A model generated the notes under the pieces. That model ran no database searches, was not told where the DNA came from, and saw only the letters and a list, made by a program, of their open reading frames with translations. Of a stretch of DNA of 64,000 nt, positions 24,448-32,647 are shown in pieces; position 1 is the first letter of the stretch; every line of letters starts with the position of its first letter. Origin of the DNA: Streptomyces cinnamoneus (GTDB lineage: Bacteria > Actinomycetota > Actinomycetes > Streptomycetales > Streptomycetaceae); contig NZ_BMVB01000010.1 in assembly GCF_014650495.1 (NCBI RefSeq), positions 124,001-188,000 of the forward strand, written 5' to 3'. A program made the translations under genes and the position numbers.

Positions 24448-25317
24448 ATGACCTCGGGAAACGTCGTGCAGTGGGATCTGGCGGGCCAGGACCTCGACCG
24501 GGTGCCGGAGGAGGTGCGCGGCCTGGACCGCCTGGAGAGCCTGAACCTGTACCGGAACAGGCTCACGTCCGTGCCGTCCTGGATCGGCGACCTGGCGGAC
24601 CTGAGGATCCTCAACCTCGCGGCGAACCGCATCACCGCGGTGCCCGACGCGATCGGCGACCTCCAGCACCTGCACACGCTCGATCTGGGCCACAACGAGC
24701 TCACCGAACTCCCGGACTCCCTGGGCCGGCTCACGGCCATGAACCGCTACCTGTACCTCAGCAACAACCGCCTCACCGCGGTGCCGGACGCGCTGTGCCG
24801 GCTCACCGGTCTGACCTACCTCAACATCACGGACAACGGACTCACGGCACTTCCCGAGCGGCTGGGCGATCTCGCATCCCTGCGCGAACTGCGCCTCTAC
24901 CACAACAAGCTGGCGGCGCTGCCCAAATCGTTCGGCCGGCTGCGCGCGCTCCGCGAAGCGCACCTGATGGGCAACGCGCTGACGCACCTGCCGGATTCCC
25001 TCGGGAACCTCACCGACCTGCGGGAACTGCGGCTCATGGACAACGCTCTGGAAACCCTCCCGGAATCCCTCGGCGACCTGAAGCGGCTGCGCCTTCTCGA
25101 CCTGCGCAACAACCGGCTGACCGCCTTGCCCGCATCCCTGACCGGCCTGACCGGCCTGACCCACCTGGACCTGCGGAACAACCGTCTGACCGCGCTGCCG
25201 GACGCCCTGTCGCACCTGCCGGAGCTGGAAAAGCTCGATCTCCGGTGGAATCCCCTCGACTCCCTGCCCGACTGGATCGAGGACCTCGAACGGCGCGGAT
25301 GCGCGGTGCTGAGCTGA
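24448..25317 (+). CDS. Leucine-rich repeat protein
   Basis: The 289-residue protein consists almost entirely of about eleven 23-residue leucine-rich repeats, each of the form LxxLxxLxLxxNxLTALPxxL (for example LYLSNNRLTAVPDAL and LDLRNNRLTALPDAL). There is no signal peptide, kinase or TIR partner. LRR solenoids bind proteins. The repeats lie close to the plant/animal 'SDS22-like/typical' consensus with N at the ladder position. It begins 55 bp after the DUF985 gene and is co-directional; a link to the pathway is not shown. Confidence 0.88.
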   Translation: MTSGNVVQWDLAGQDLDRVPEEVRGLDRLESLNLYRNRLTSVPSWIGDLADLRILNLAANRITAVPDAIGDLQHLHTLDLGHNELTELPDSLGRLTAMNRYLYLSNNRLTAVPDALCRLTGLTYLNITDNGLTALPERLGDLASLRELRLYHNKLAALPKSFGRLRALREAHLMGNALTHLPDSLGNLTDLRELRLMDNALETLPESLGDLKRLRLLDLRNNRLTALPASLTGLTGLTHLDLRNNRLTALPDALSHLPELEKLDLRWNPLDSLPDWIEDLERRGCAVLS

Positions 25318-25363
25318 ACCACCCCGATCGATCCCTACCGACCCCCTCCCAGGAGCACTTCCC

Positions 25364-25918
25364 ATGCCCGAGACGGCAACCGCCGACCCGTACGCCCCCC
25401 TCCGCGCCGCCGTGCGGGACGTCCCCGACCACCCCGAGCCCGGAGTCCTCTTCAAGGACATCACTCCGCTGCTGGCCGACCCCCGGGCTTTCCGGACGAC
25501 GGTCACGGCCTTCGCCGCCCTCTGCACGGAACTGCAGGTGGACAAGATCCTCGGCCTGGAAGCCCGCGGCTTCATCATGGGCGCCCCCACCGCGGTCGAG
25601 GCCGGCCTCCCCTTCATCCCGGCCCGCAAGGCCGGAAAGCTCCCCTGCGCCACCCTCTCCCAGTCCTACCAACTGGAATACGGGACGGCCGAGCTGGAGA
25701 TCCACCGGGACGCCCTGGCCCCCGGCGACCGGGTCCTCATCGTCGACGACGTCCTGGCCACGGGCGGCACGGTGGAGGCCGCCGCCCGACTGGCCGGCAC
25801 GGCGGGCGCCGAGGTGGCAGGCGTGGCCGTCCTGATGGAACTCCAGTCCCTGAACGGCCGCACCCGCCTCGCCACGACCCTCCCCACGGTCCCGGTGCAC
25901 TCCCTGCTGACGTACTGA
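25364..25918 (+). CDS. apt: Adenine phosphoribosyltransferase
   Basis: In the 184-residue protein VPDHPEPGVLFKDITPLLAD is the APRT hood/N-terminal signature, ARGFIMGAPTA the flexible-loop region and VLIVDDVLATGGTVEAAARL the PRPP-binding motif. The reaction is adenine plus PRPP to AMP plus pyrophosphate. In streptomycetes the housekeeping apt is normally in the secDF-relA region, so this is probably a second copy. As last gene of the run it would recapture adenine released by the phosphorylase. A strong terminator follows. Confidence 0.92.
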   Translation: MPETATADPYAPLRAAVRDVPDHPEPGVLFKDITPLLADPRAFRTTVTAFAALCTELQVDKILGLEARGFIMGAPTAVEAGLPFIPARKAGKLPCATLSQSYQLEYGTAELEIHRDALAPGDRVLIVDDVLATGGTVEAAARLAGTAGAEVAGVAVLMELQSLNGRTRLATTLPTVPVHSLLTY

Positions 25919-26008
25919 GCGAACGGCCCGGGGAGTTGTAGGCATCCGTCATTACCTCCCGCGTAATCGCCCCGGACATCCCCCTCCCGGCATGGTGGTG
26001 ACAAGCGG

Positions 26009-26040
26009 CCCACCGGACCCGCGCACTCGGGTCCGGTGGG
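26009..26040 (+). terminator. Strong hairpin terminator ending the cluster
   Basis: Arms CCCACCGGACCCG (26009-26021) and CGGGTCCGGTGGG (26028-26040) are perfectly complementary around a 6-base loop and are followed by TTGTGG. It lies 90 bp after the apt stop and 50 bp before the SnoaL-like gene, marking the right border of the long transcript. Confidence 0.8.
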
Positions 26041-26090
26041 TTGTGGTCAGCGGCTCCGCCGCACTTCGTCATCGCTTGAGGAGAGTCACC

Positions 26091-26462
26091 ATGTCGCAGT
26101 ACGAGATCGCCGTCACCCGTTACTTCGAGGCGTGGAACGCCGTGGATGCGGAGAGCCGGGCCAAGGCCGTGGCGCTCGCGTGGAGTGAGAACGGGACGTA
26201 CACCGACCCGCTGGCCGACGTGCGGGGGCACGAGCAGGTGGCCGCCGTCATCGGGGCGGCGCGGGAGCAGTTCGCCGGGTTCGCGTTCCGGTGGGACGGG
26301 GTGGTCGACGGGCACCACGACACCGCGCGCTTCTCGTGGGAGCTGGTGTCGGCGGCCGACGGGAGCGCACCGGTGGCCGGGTTCGATGTGATCACGCTGG
26401 CCGAGGACGGCCGGATCCGTTCCGTCCTCGGCTTTCTCGACCGGGTGCCGGCTACGGCCTGA
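26091..26462 (+). CDS. SnoaL/NTF2-like small protein
   Basis: The 123-residue protein has ITRYFEAWNAVDAE-type helix 1 (text VTRYFEAWNAVDAE), NGTYTDPLADVRGHEQVAA and FRWDGVVDGHHDTARFSWEL, the pattern of SnoaL-like cone-shaped NTF2 folds. Such proteins bind small hydrophobic ligands or act as cyclases/isomerases; the specific role is unknown. GAGGAG precedes the ATG. Its 3' end overlaps the convergent XRE regulator gene by 11 bp, suggesting a functional pair. Confidence 0.8.
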   Translation: MSQYEIAVTRYFEAWNAVDAESRAKAVALAWSENGTYTDPLADVRGHEQVAAVIGAAREQFAGFAFRWDGVVDGHHDTARFSWELVSAADGSAPVAGFDVITLAEDGRIRSVLGFLDRVPATA

Positions 26463-27264
26463 ACCCCCCGTGCAGGGCGGCGGCCGTCTCCGCGTCGGCG
26501 GGGAGGAAGGTCTCCAGGGCCAGTTCGGAGACGGTCACGTCCATCGGGGTGTTGAACGTCGCGATGGTCGAGATGAACGACAGGGTGCGGCCCGCGTGTT
26601 CGATCACCATCGGCAGGGCGAAGGGCGGCACGTCCCCCTCGCCCGCCGCCGCGGCTGCCGCCCGCTTCGGCATCGGGTAGGCGCTGACCTCGTCGTACAG
26701 GGCGCGCAGCGGGGCGGAGCGGTGCAGGGCCAGCTGCCGTTGCATCTGGTGCAGCAGGTGGCCCCGCCACTGGGGGTAGTTGAGGATGCGCGGTGCCAGG
26801 CCGTGCGGGTGCATGGTGATCCGCATGGCGTTCAGCGGGGGCGTGAGCAGCGGCTCCGCGACCCCCTCCAGCAGCATCGCGATGCCGCTGTTCGCGGCCA
26901 CCACCCCGTACGTGCCGTCCACGACCAGCGCGGGGAACGGCTCGTAGCCCTTCAGCAGCCGCTCCAGGCCCTTCCGTAGCTCCTCCAGCGCCGGGTCCTC
27001 CAGCGGCCGTTCCGGGAAGCGCGGGGCGTAACCGGCCGCGACGAGCAGGGCGTTGCGCTCCCGCACCGGGACGTCGAGGTGGTCGGCGAGGCGCAGCACC
27101 ATCTCCTCGCTCGGGCGGGAACGGCCCGTCTCGATGAAGCTGATGTGCCGGGCGGAGGAGTCGGCGCGGAGTGCCAGTTCCAGCTGGCTGATCCGCCGCC
27201 GGTCCCGCCACTCGCGCAGCAGCGCGCCCACGCCCGTCCCACGTTCCACCACGGCAGTCGTCAT
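26452..27264 (-). CDS. XRE-family regulator with MmyB-like ligand domain
   Basis: The 270-residue protein has an N-terminal helix-turn-helix, LREWRDRRRISQLELALRAD then SARHISFIETGRSRPSEEMV, and a C-terminal PAS-like domain with VDGTYGVVAANSGIAMLLEG and LNAMRITMHPHGLAPRILNY, as in MmyB-type regulators that bind fatty-acid-like ligands. This architecture is abundant in streptomycetes and usually controls an adjacent oxidoreductase or small enzyme gene. Here the nearest candidates are the convergent SnoaL-like gene and the co-directional flavoprotein upstream. Confidence 0.88.
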   Translation of the reverse strand: MTTAVVERGTGVGALLREWRDRRRISQLELALRADSSARHISFIETGRSRPSEEMVLRLADHLDVPVRERNALLVAAGYAPRFPERPLEDPALEELRKGLERLLKGYEPFPALVVDGTYGVVAANSGIAMLLEGVAEPLLTPPLNAMRITMHPHGLAPRILNYPQWRGHLLHQMQRQLALHRSAPLRALYDEVSAYPMPKRAAAAAAGEGDVPPFALPMVIEHAGRTLSFISTIATFNTPMDVTVSELALETFLPADAETAAALHGGFRP

Positions 27265-27302
27265 GACCCGACCGTATCCGAGCGCCCGCGGCCACCCGCG
27301 CG

Positions 27303-29078
27303 CTATCCCAGGTCGAAGGCGTTCGGCAGCCCCAGCCGGTGCCGGATCTCATCCCTCCTCTTGAACCCTTCGAGCTCCGGGGCCCGGTGGAGCGGCGTGA
27401 CGGTGCAGCGCTCGGCCCCAGAACCCGCTTCGTCCAGCAGCGCGTTGACGGCGGCGCGGGCCGAGGCGTTGGCGCCCTCCATCGTGGCCAGGTCGATGTC
27501 GACGGCCACGTAGTCGCCGGCCAGGAAGAGGTTGGGGACCGCCGTCCGCGCCTGGGGGCGGTTGTACCAGGTGCCGGTGGGGTGGATGAGCAACTGCTCG
27601 TCGTTGCTCGCCTGCGCGCCGCCCAGTTCGACGGCCGGGTCCAGGAACCACGAGTGCAGCGTCGCGTCGCTGAGGACCGTACGGCCGGTGTCGTTGAGCC
27701 CCGCCTTCATCTGCGCCCAGACCTCGCGCGCGACCTCCTCGCGGGTGCACTGCTTGGCGGTCTTGCCGTAGAGGATGCCGGGCCGGTCCCATTCGGAGAC
27801 GTCCACCGACAGGCAGTCGGCGGCCGATCCGTCGCCGTAGGCGGCCCGGAAGTTCCGCCCCGACCAGTACTGTGCCTGGCCGACCGAGGTGATCGACCAT
27901 GGCGAGTCGATGTGGTTGATGTGTCCGTGAATGATCGGCGTGGGCTCCGTCAGATAGAACTGGATCCCCGTCATCCAGTCCGTGTGCAGGGCGTCGCACC
28001 GCGCCAGCTGCGGGTCCGCAGCCCGGAGTTGCGCGTTCCAGGTCGTCCGGGCGTGTTCGACCGGCATGGCGGAGACGTAGTGGTCCGCGGTCACGGAGCG
28101 GCGTGCGCCGCTCGCGTCCTGCACGACCGCTTCGGTGATCCGTCCCCCCTCGTAGCGCAGGTCCCGTACGGCCCAGCCGGTCCGGAACTCCACGCCGAGC
28201 GAGCGCAGGTGGGCGAGCCACGGGTCGATCCACGCCTCGTTGGTGGGCGCGTTGAGCACCCGGTCCGGCTCGCCGTCGGCGCCCCGGCCCAGCGCGTTGA
28301 AGAGGAACGCCTCCACGCACGTCGCGACCGTCTTGGTGCTGGCCACCTCCGCCTTCGTCGCGACGATGTTGCGGGTGATGCCGATGGCGAGCAGCTGCCG
28401 GTAGTCGGCCGACATCCGAGCGGCCCTGGTGAACTCGAACCACGGCACGCGCTCCCACGTCTGCGTCCGCCGCTGCTCGCAGCTGGTGAACCACACCAGC
28501 AGCCGCCCCGCGAAGTAGGCGATCTCGTGCGCCGGCAGCCGGGAGAACGTCTCGAAGAAGGCCGTCAACGCGCGCAGCAGCGCATCCGGGGTGAGGACGG
28601 GCGGCGGCTTGCCGATGCCGGTGAACGGGATCCGGATGTCCTCGCGCCCGTGGGTGCGGGCCAGCATGACCTCCGTGGAGGGCACGAGGTTGTCGTGGCA
28701 GCCGTGGGCGTTGCCGGGGAAGGGGATCCGGCGCAGGGTGTCCGGCAGGTTCTGGTAGAAGCCGGGGAAGAAGCGGAAGCCGTGTTCGCCGGGCAGCGGC
28801 TTGCGGCCGCCCTTCGCGCTGCCCGGTACGTCCATGCTGCGGGCCTTGCCGCCGAGCGCCGACTTGCGTTCGTAGACCGTCACCCGGAAGCCGCGCTCGG
28901 CGAGTTCGTGGGCCGCCGTCAGGCCGGCGACCCCTCCGCCGAGCACGGCGACGGTCCGCGGTGCGGCGGTCCGCCCGCGGGGCTGGGCGCGGGCCACGCC
29001 GGTCAGCGCGGCCGTCGCGGCGACGGCGCCCGCGCCGCCCAGGAAACCTCTGCGCGTGCCACCCGTGGGTCTCACCAT
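27303..29078 (-). CDS. Tat-exported FAD-dependent oxidoreductase (HpnE/phytoene-desaturase-like)
   Basis: The protein is 591 residues from ATG 29078, chosen over GTG 29084 because GGGGG lies 8 bases upstream. The N-terminus TRRGFLGG plus an Ala-rich stretch ending ARA is a twin-arginine signal. A dinucleotide fold follows: VAVLGGGVAGLTAAHELAER, YERKSALGGKARS, then the C-terminal FAD motif NLFLAGDYVAVDIDLATMEG. The family includes hydroxysqualene dehydroxylase, phytoene desaturases and amine oxidases. The substrate is unknown; folding with FAD in the cytoplasm before export fits the Tat route. Confidence 0.85.
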   Translation of the reverse strand: MVRPTGGTRRGFLGGAGAVAATAALTGVARAQPRGRTAAPRTVAVLGGGVAGLTAAHELAERGFRVTVYERKSALGGKARSMDVPGSAKGGRKPLPGEHGFRFFPGFYQNLPDTLRRIPFPGNAHGCHDNLVPSTEVMLARTHGREDIRIPFTGIGKPPPVLTPDALLRALTAFFETFSRLPAHEIAYFAGRLLVWFTSCEQRRTQTWERVPWFEFTRAARMSADYRQLLAIGITRNIVATKAEVASTKTVATCVEAFLFNALGRGADGEPDRVLNAPTNEAWIDPWLAHLRSLGVEFRTGWAVRDLRYEGGRITEAVVQDASGARRSVTADHYVSAMPVEHARTTWNAQLRAADPQLARCDALHTDWMTGIQFYLTEPTPIIHGHINHIDSPWSITSVGQAQYWSGRNFRAAYGDGSAADCLSVDVSEWDRPGILYGKTAKQCTREEVAREVWAQMKAGLNDTGRTVLSDATLHSWFLDPAVELGGAQASNDEQLLIHPTGTWYNRPQARTAVPNLFLAGDYVAVDIDLATMEGANASARAAVNALLDEAGSGAERCTVTPLHRAPELEGFKRRDEIRHRLGLPNAFDLG

Positions 29079-29237
29079 GACCACAGCCCCCTACCGCCGG
29101 TAACATGTCATGTACGGCGCAGGAGCATAAGAGGGTCACCCTCGCCCCGGAAGGCCGGAGCCGACGCGTCGGTGCCGCCGGGCGCACATTGGCGCGAATC
29201 CGCTGCCGCCTCGTGGGAGGGTGGCTCCATCGATCGT

Positions 29238-29285
29238 GACGAGACGACGAGACGACGAGACGACGAGACGACGAGACGACGAGAT
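29238..29285 (+). repeat. 8-bp microsatellite (GACGAGAC) x6
   Basis: Five perfect copies of GACGAGAC are followed by a sixth ending in T. The array ends 15 bp before the pterin dehydratase start codon, in the 222-bp divergent gap, covering the region expected to contain promoter and leader. The rest of that gap shows nothing recognisable. Confidence 0.9.
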
Positions 29286-29300
29286 GAGAGGGGATGCGTG

Positions 29301-29606
29301 ATGGCAGTCGAACCGCTCTCGCAGAAGGACGTGGAGGAGCGCCTCCAAGAGTTGCCCGGCTGGGCCGCGGACGGCGACCGGATCACGCGGACGTACTCCT
29401 TCGACGGGCACTTCCAGGCGGCCGCGATGGTGATCCACATCGCCCAGATCCAGGAGGAGCTGAACCACCACTCGGATCTGACCCTGGGCTACAACACCGT
29501 GGCGCTCACCGTGAACACCCACAGCGTCGGTGGCAAGGTGACCGGCCTGGACGTCGAGCTGGCGCGCCGCATCGAGGCGGTGGCGCCGGGACACGGGGCG
29601 CGCTGA
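29301..29606 (+). CDS. phhB: 4a-hydroxytetrahydrobiopterin dehydratase
   Basis: In this 101-residue PCD/DCoH family protein LPGWAADGDRITRTYSFDGH, AAMVIHIAQIQEELNHHSDL and NTVALTVNTHSVGGKVTG-type strands include the catalytic E-x-x-x-H-H-x-x (EELNHHSD) set. The enzyme dehydrates the 4a-carbinolamine formed by pterin-dependent hydroxylases. No aromatic amino acid hydroxylase is adjacent. ATG 29301 follows GAGAGGGG; GTG 29298 is an in-frame alternative. It faces the aldo-keto reductase across a bidirectional hairpin. Confidence 0.88.
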   Translation: MAVEPLSQKDVEERLQELPGWAADGDRITRTYSFDGHFQAAAMVIHIAQIQEELNHHSDLTLGYNTVALTVNTHSVGGKVTGLDVELARRIEAVAPGHGAR

Positions 29607-29618
29607 CGCCGGCCGCCA

Positions 29619-29659
29619 CCGGCCCCGGGGGTGTCGGGGGCGGCGCGCCCCGGGGCCGG
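29619..29659. terminator. Bidirectional hairpin between phhB and AKR
   Basis: CCGGCCCCGGGG (29619-29630) and CCCCGGGGCCGG (29648-29659) form a perfect 12-bp stem with a 17-base loop, 13 bp after the phhB stop and 10 bp from the convergent AKR stop. Confidence 0.7.
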
Positions 29660-29669
29660 CGGAGGGCTC

Positions 29670-30512
29670 TCAGCTGTAGTCGAACTCGGCCGGGTCCGGG
29701 CCCAGCCGGGTGCCGTTGTCGAGCCCGGCGATCGCCGCGAGGTCCTCGTCGTCCAGCGCGAAGCCGAAGACGTCGAAGTTCTCACGGATGCGGGAGGGCG
29801 TCGCCGACTTCGGGATGGCCACGTTGCCCAGCTGGATGTGCCACCGCAGGACGACCTGCGCCGGCGACCTGCCGTGCTTGGCGGCGATGCGGGCGAGCGT
29901 CGGGTCCTCCAGCAGGCCCCGGCCCTGGCCCAGCGGGGACCACGCCTCGGTGACGATGCCGTGCCGGGCGTGCAGGGCGCGCAGTTCGGCCTGCGCGAAG
30001 TTGGGGTGCAGCTCGACCTGGTTGACCGCCGGCACGACCGGGGTCTCGGCCATGACCCGCTCCAGCTCGGCGGGCTGGAAGTTCGAGACGCCGACGGCCT
30101 TCGCCCGGCCGCTGTCGGCGATCTCCGCGAAGGTGCGGACGATGGTCAGGTAGTCGTCGCGCATGGCCCGCGGCCAGTGGACGAGGTAGAGGTCGATGTA
30201 GTCCAGGCCGAGCCTGGCCAGCGAGGCGTCGAACTCGCGCAGCACGCTCTCGCGCGTCCACGTCTCGGCGGCGCTGTTCCACAGCTTCGTGGTGACGAAC
30301 AGCTCCTGGCGGGGGATGCCCGAGGCGGCGAGCGCCTTCCCCGTGCCCGTCTCGTTGCCATAGATCGCGGCCGTGTCGATGCTGCGGTATCCCGCTTCGA
30401 GCGCGGTGCCGACGACGGCGGTGGCCTCGTCGTCCGGGACCTGCCACACGCCGAAGCCGAGCTGCGGCATCCGGAGGCCGTTGTCGAGGGTGAGGGTGGG
30501 GACCTGGCTCAC
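29670..30512 (-). CDS. Aldo/keto reductase
   Basis: The 280-residue protein shows the AKR tetrad: DTAAIYGNE (Asp, Tyr), FVTTKLWN (Lys) and LYLVHWP (His), with AVGVSNF and the C-terminal NADPH motif PKSATPSRIRENFDVF. It is an NADPH-dependent carbonyl reductase of the AKR5-like (2,5-diketogluconate reductase) branch. GTG 30512 is preferred; TTG 30518, nearer the AAGGA box, is an in-frame alternative adding two residues. The downstream end meets phhB at a shared hairpin. The physiological substrate is unknown. Confidence 0.9.
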   Translation of the reverse strand: MSQVPTLTLDNGLRMPQLGFGVWQVPDDEATAVVGTALEAGYRSIDTAAIYGNETGTGKALAASGIPRQELFVTTKLWNSAAETWTRESVLREFDASLARLGLDYIDLYLVHWPRAMRDDYLTIVRTFAEIADSGRAKAVGVSNFQPAELERVMAETPVVPAVNQVELHPNFAQAELRALHARHGIVTEAWSPLGQGRGLLEDPTLARIAAKHGRSPAQVVLRWHIQLGNVAIPKSATPSRIRENFDVFGFALDDEDLAAIAGLDNGTRLGPDPAEFDYS

Positions 30513-30641
30513 GGGCAATCGATCCTTACGTCCGTCGGTCGGTCAGCGGTTGCCCCAAGGCCAACCAGCACCTTCCGGATTGCATTCCCAGTACACGCAT
30601 TTTTTCGGGGCGGGCGACCTGATGAGCCGTCCGACCTGCAC

Positions 30642-32468
30642 TTACTTGGCGTACAGGGCGTCGACTTCGGTGGCGTAGGTCTTCTCGATCGCCTTCCGCT
30701 TGAGCTTGAGCGTAGGCGTCAGCAGGCCCTGCTCCTCGGTGAACCGCCCGGCGAGGATGCGGAACGTACGAATCGACTCGGCCTGGGACACGAGGGTGTT
30801 GGCGGCCACCACGGCGCGCCTGATCTCGGCCTCCAGCTCCGGATCGCGCACCAGCTCGGCCGGGGGCGGTACGGGGCGCTCGCGCAGGGCCAGCCAGTGG
30901 GCCACCGCCTCCTGGTCGAGGGTCACGAGCGCGGCGACGTACGGCCGGTCGTTGCCGACCACGATGCACTGGGCGACGAGCGGGTGGCTGCGCACCCGCT
31001 CCTCCAGGGCCTGCGGCGAGACGCTCTTGCCACCGGAGGTCACCAGGATCTCCTTCTTCCGCCCGGTGATCGTCAGATAGCCGTCCTCGTCCAGCCTGCC
31101 CAGGTCGCCGGTGGCGAGCCAGCCGTCCCGCAGGACGGCGTCCGTCGCCCGCCGGTCGCCCAGGTAGCCGGCGAAGACCTGGCCCCCGGCCACCCATATC
31201 TCGCCGTCGTCGCCGATGTGCACGCTCGTGCCGGGGACGGGCCGGCCCACCGTGCCGAAGCGGGTGCGCTCGGGCGGATTGGCCGTGGCGGCACCGGTGG
31301 TCTCCGTCAGCCCGTACCCCTCGAAGATGGTGATGCCCGCGCCCGCGAAGAACAGCCCCAGCTGCCGCTCCATCGCCGAGCCGCCCGACATCGCGTGCCG
31401 CACCCGGCCGCCGAGCGCCTCACGGATCCGCGCGTAGACGAGCTTGTCGAAGACCTGGTGCTGGACGCGCAGCGCGGTGCCGGGGCCGGGACCCGTGCCG
31501 AAGGCCCGGTCCTCCAGCGCCTGCGCGTAGCGCACCGCCACCTCCACCGCCTTCTCGAACGGGCGGCCCTTGCCCTCCAGCTCGGCGGAACGGCGGGCCG
31601 AGGCGAACAGCCCTTCGAAGACGTACGGGACGGCGAGGACGAACGTCGGCCGGAACGCCAGCAGGTCGGGCAGCAGCGCGGCGGCGGAGAGCTGCGGCTG
31701 GTGGCCCAGCTTGACCCGGCCGCGCACCGCCGCGACCTGCACCATGCGGCCGAAGACGTGGGCCAGGGGGAGGAAGAGCAGAGTGGACGCCTCGTCGCCG
31801 GGGCGGGAGCGGAAGACCTGTTCGTAGCGGCGGAGGACGTTGTCCGCCTCGGCCATGAAGTTGGCGTGGGTGAGCACACAGCCGCGGGGGCGGCCGGTGG
31901 TACCCGAGGTGTAGATGACGGTGGCCGGTGACTGGGGGGTGAGCGCCATGCGGTGGCGGTGCACGACCTCGTCCGCGATGCCCTTCCCGGCCTCGGTCAG
32001 TTCGGCGAGGGCGCCGGCGTCCAGCTGCCAGAGGCGGGCCAGGCGCGGCAGCCGGTCGATGACCGAGCCGATGGTCATCGCGTGGTCCTCGTGCTCGACG
32101 ACGCACGCCGAGACGTCCGCGTCGTGCAGCATCCGGAAGACCTGCTCGGTGGAGGACGTCGGGTACAGGGGCACGGGCTGGGCGCCGATGCACCACAGCG
32201 CGAAGTCGAACAGCGTCCACTCGTAGCGCGTGCGGGACATGATGGCGACCCGGTCGCCGAACCGGACGCCCTGCGCGATCAGGCCCTTGGCCAGGGCGAG
32301 GACCTCGTCCCGGAACGTGCCCGCGCTCACGTCCTGCCACCGGCCGTCGTCGGTCCGGCGGCCGAGCGCGACTCTGTCGGGGTCGTCGGCGGCATGGTCG
32401 AACACGACGTCCGCCAGTCCTCCGACGTGGGCCGCCGTCACCAGGGAAGGGACGGTGAACTCGCGCAA
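30642..32468 (-). CDS. Long-chain fatty acyl-CoA synthetase (AMP-binding)
   Basis: The protein is 608 residues from TTG 32468, chosen because AGGAG lies 7 bases upstream and LREFTVPSL matches the usual N-terminus; an upstream GTG (32495) is open. The ATP motif is VIYTSGTTGRPRGCVLTHAN, the adenylate motif EGYGLTETTG, then WLATGDLGRLDEDGYLTITG and RKKEIL. The C-terminal Lys lies in LTPTLKLKRKAIEK. The enzyme activates long-chain fatty acids to acyl-CoA at the membrane. It is transcribed alone on the minus strand. Confidence 0.9.
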   Translation of the reverse strand: MREFTVPSLVTAAHVGGLADVVFDHAADDPDRVALGRRTDDGRWQDVSAGTFRDEVLALAKGLIAQGVRFGDRVAIMSRTRYEWTLFDFALWCIGAQPVPLYPTSSTEQVFRMLHDADVSACVVEHEDHAMTIGSVIDRLPRLARLWQLDAGALAELTEAGKGIADEVVHRHRMALTPQSPATVIYTSGTTGRPRGCVLTHANFMAEADNVLRRYEQVFRSRPGDEASTLLFLPLAHVFGRMVQVAAVRGRVKLGHQPQLSAAALLPDLLAFRPTFVLAVPYVFEGLFASARRSAELEGKGRPFEKAVEVAVRYAQALEDRAFGTGPGPGTALRVQHQVFDKLVYARIREALGGRVRHAMSGGSAMERQLGLFFAGAGITIFEGYGLTETTGAATANPPERTRFGTVGRPVPGTSVHIGDDGEIWVAGGQVFAGYLGDRRATDAVLRDGWLATGDLGRLDEDGYLTITGRKKEILVTSGGKSVSPQALEERVRSHPLVAQCIVVGNDRPYVAALVTLDQEAVAHWLALRERPVPPPAELVRDPELEAEIRRAVVAANTLVSQAESIRTFRILAGRFTEEQGLLTPTLKLKRKAIEKTYATEVDALYAK

Positions 32469-32647
32469 CCTCTCGCTCCTCGCGACGCTCCGCACAGCGC
32501 CGTGACCGTACCCGATCCCGTCCCGGCGCGAACCCCTTCGACCGGGCCCGTCTCGTCTGATGGACGGGTGCGGACCGGATCTGCACGGAATCTCTCCGAT
32601 ACCTCTCCGAGGTGTTCACAAACCTGTCGTCGGGCGTCGACGGGGCG

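Noticed and set aside
11933..25918. Established pentostatin, formycin or angustmycin cluster
   Set aside because: No HisG-like, beta-RFA-P synthase-like or allulose-phosphate-forming enzyme could be found, so a known product name is not justified.
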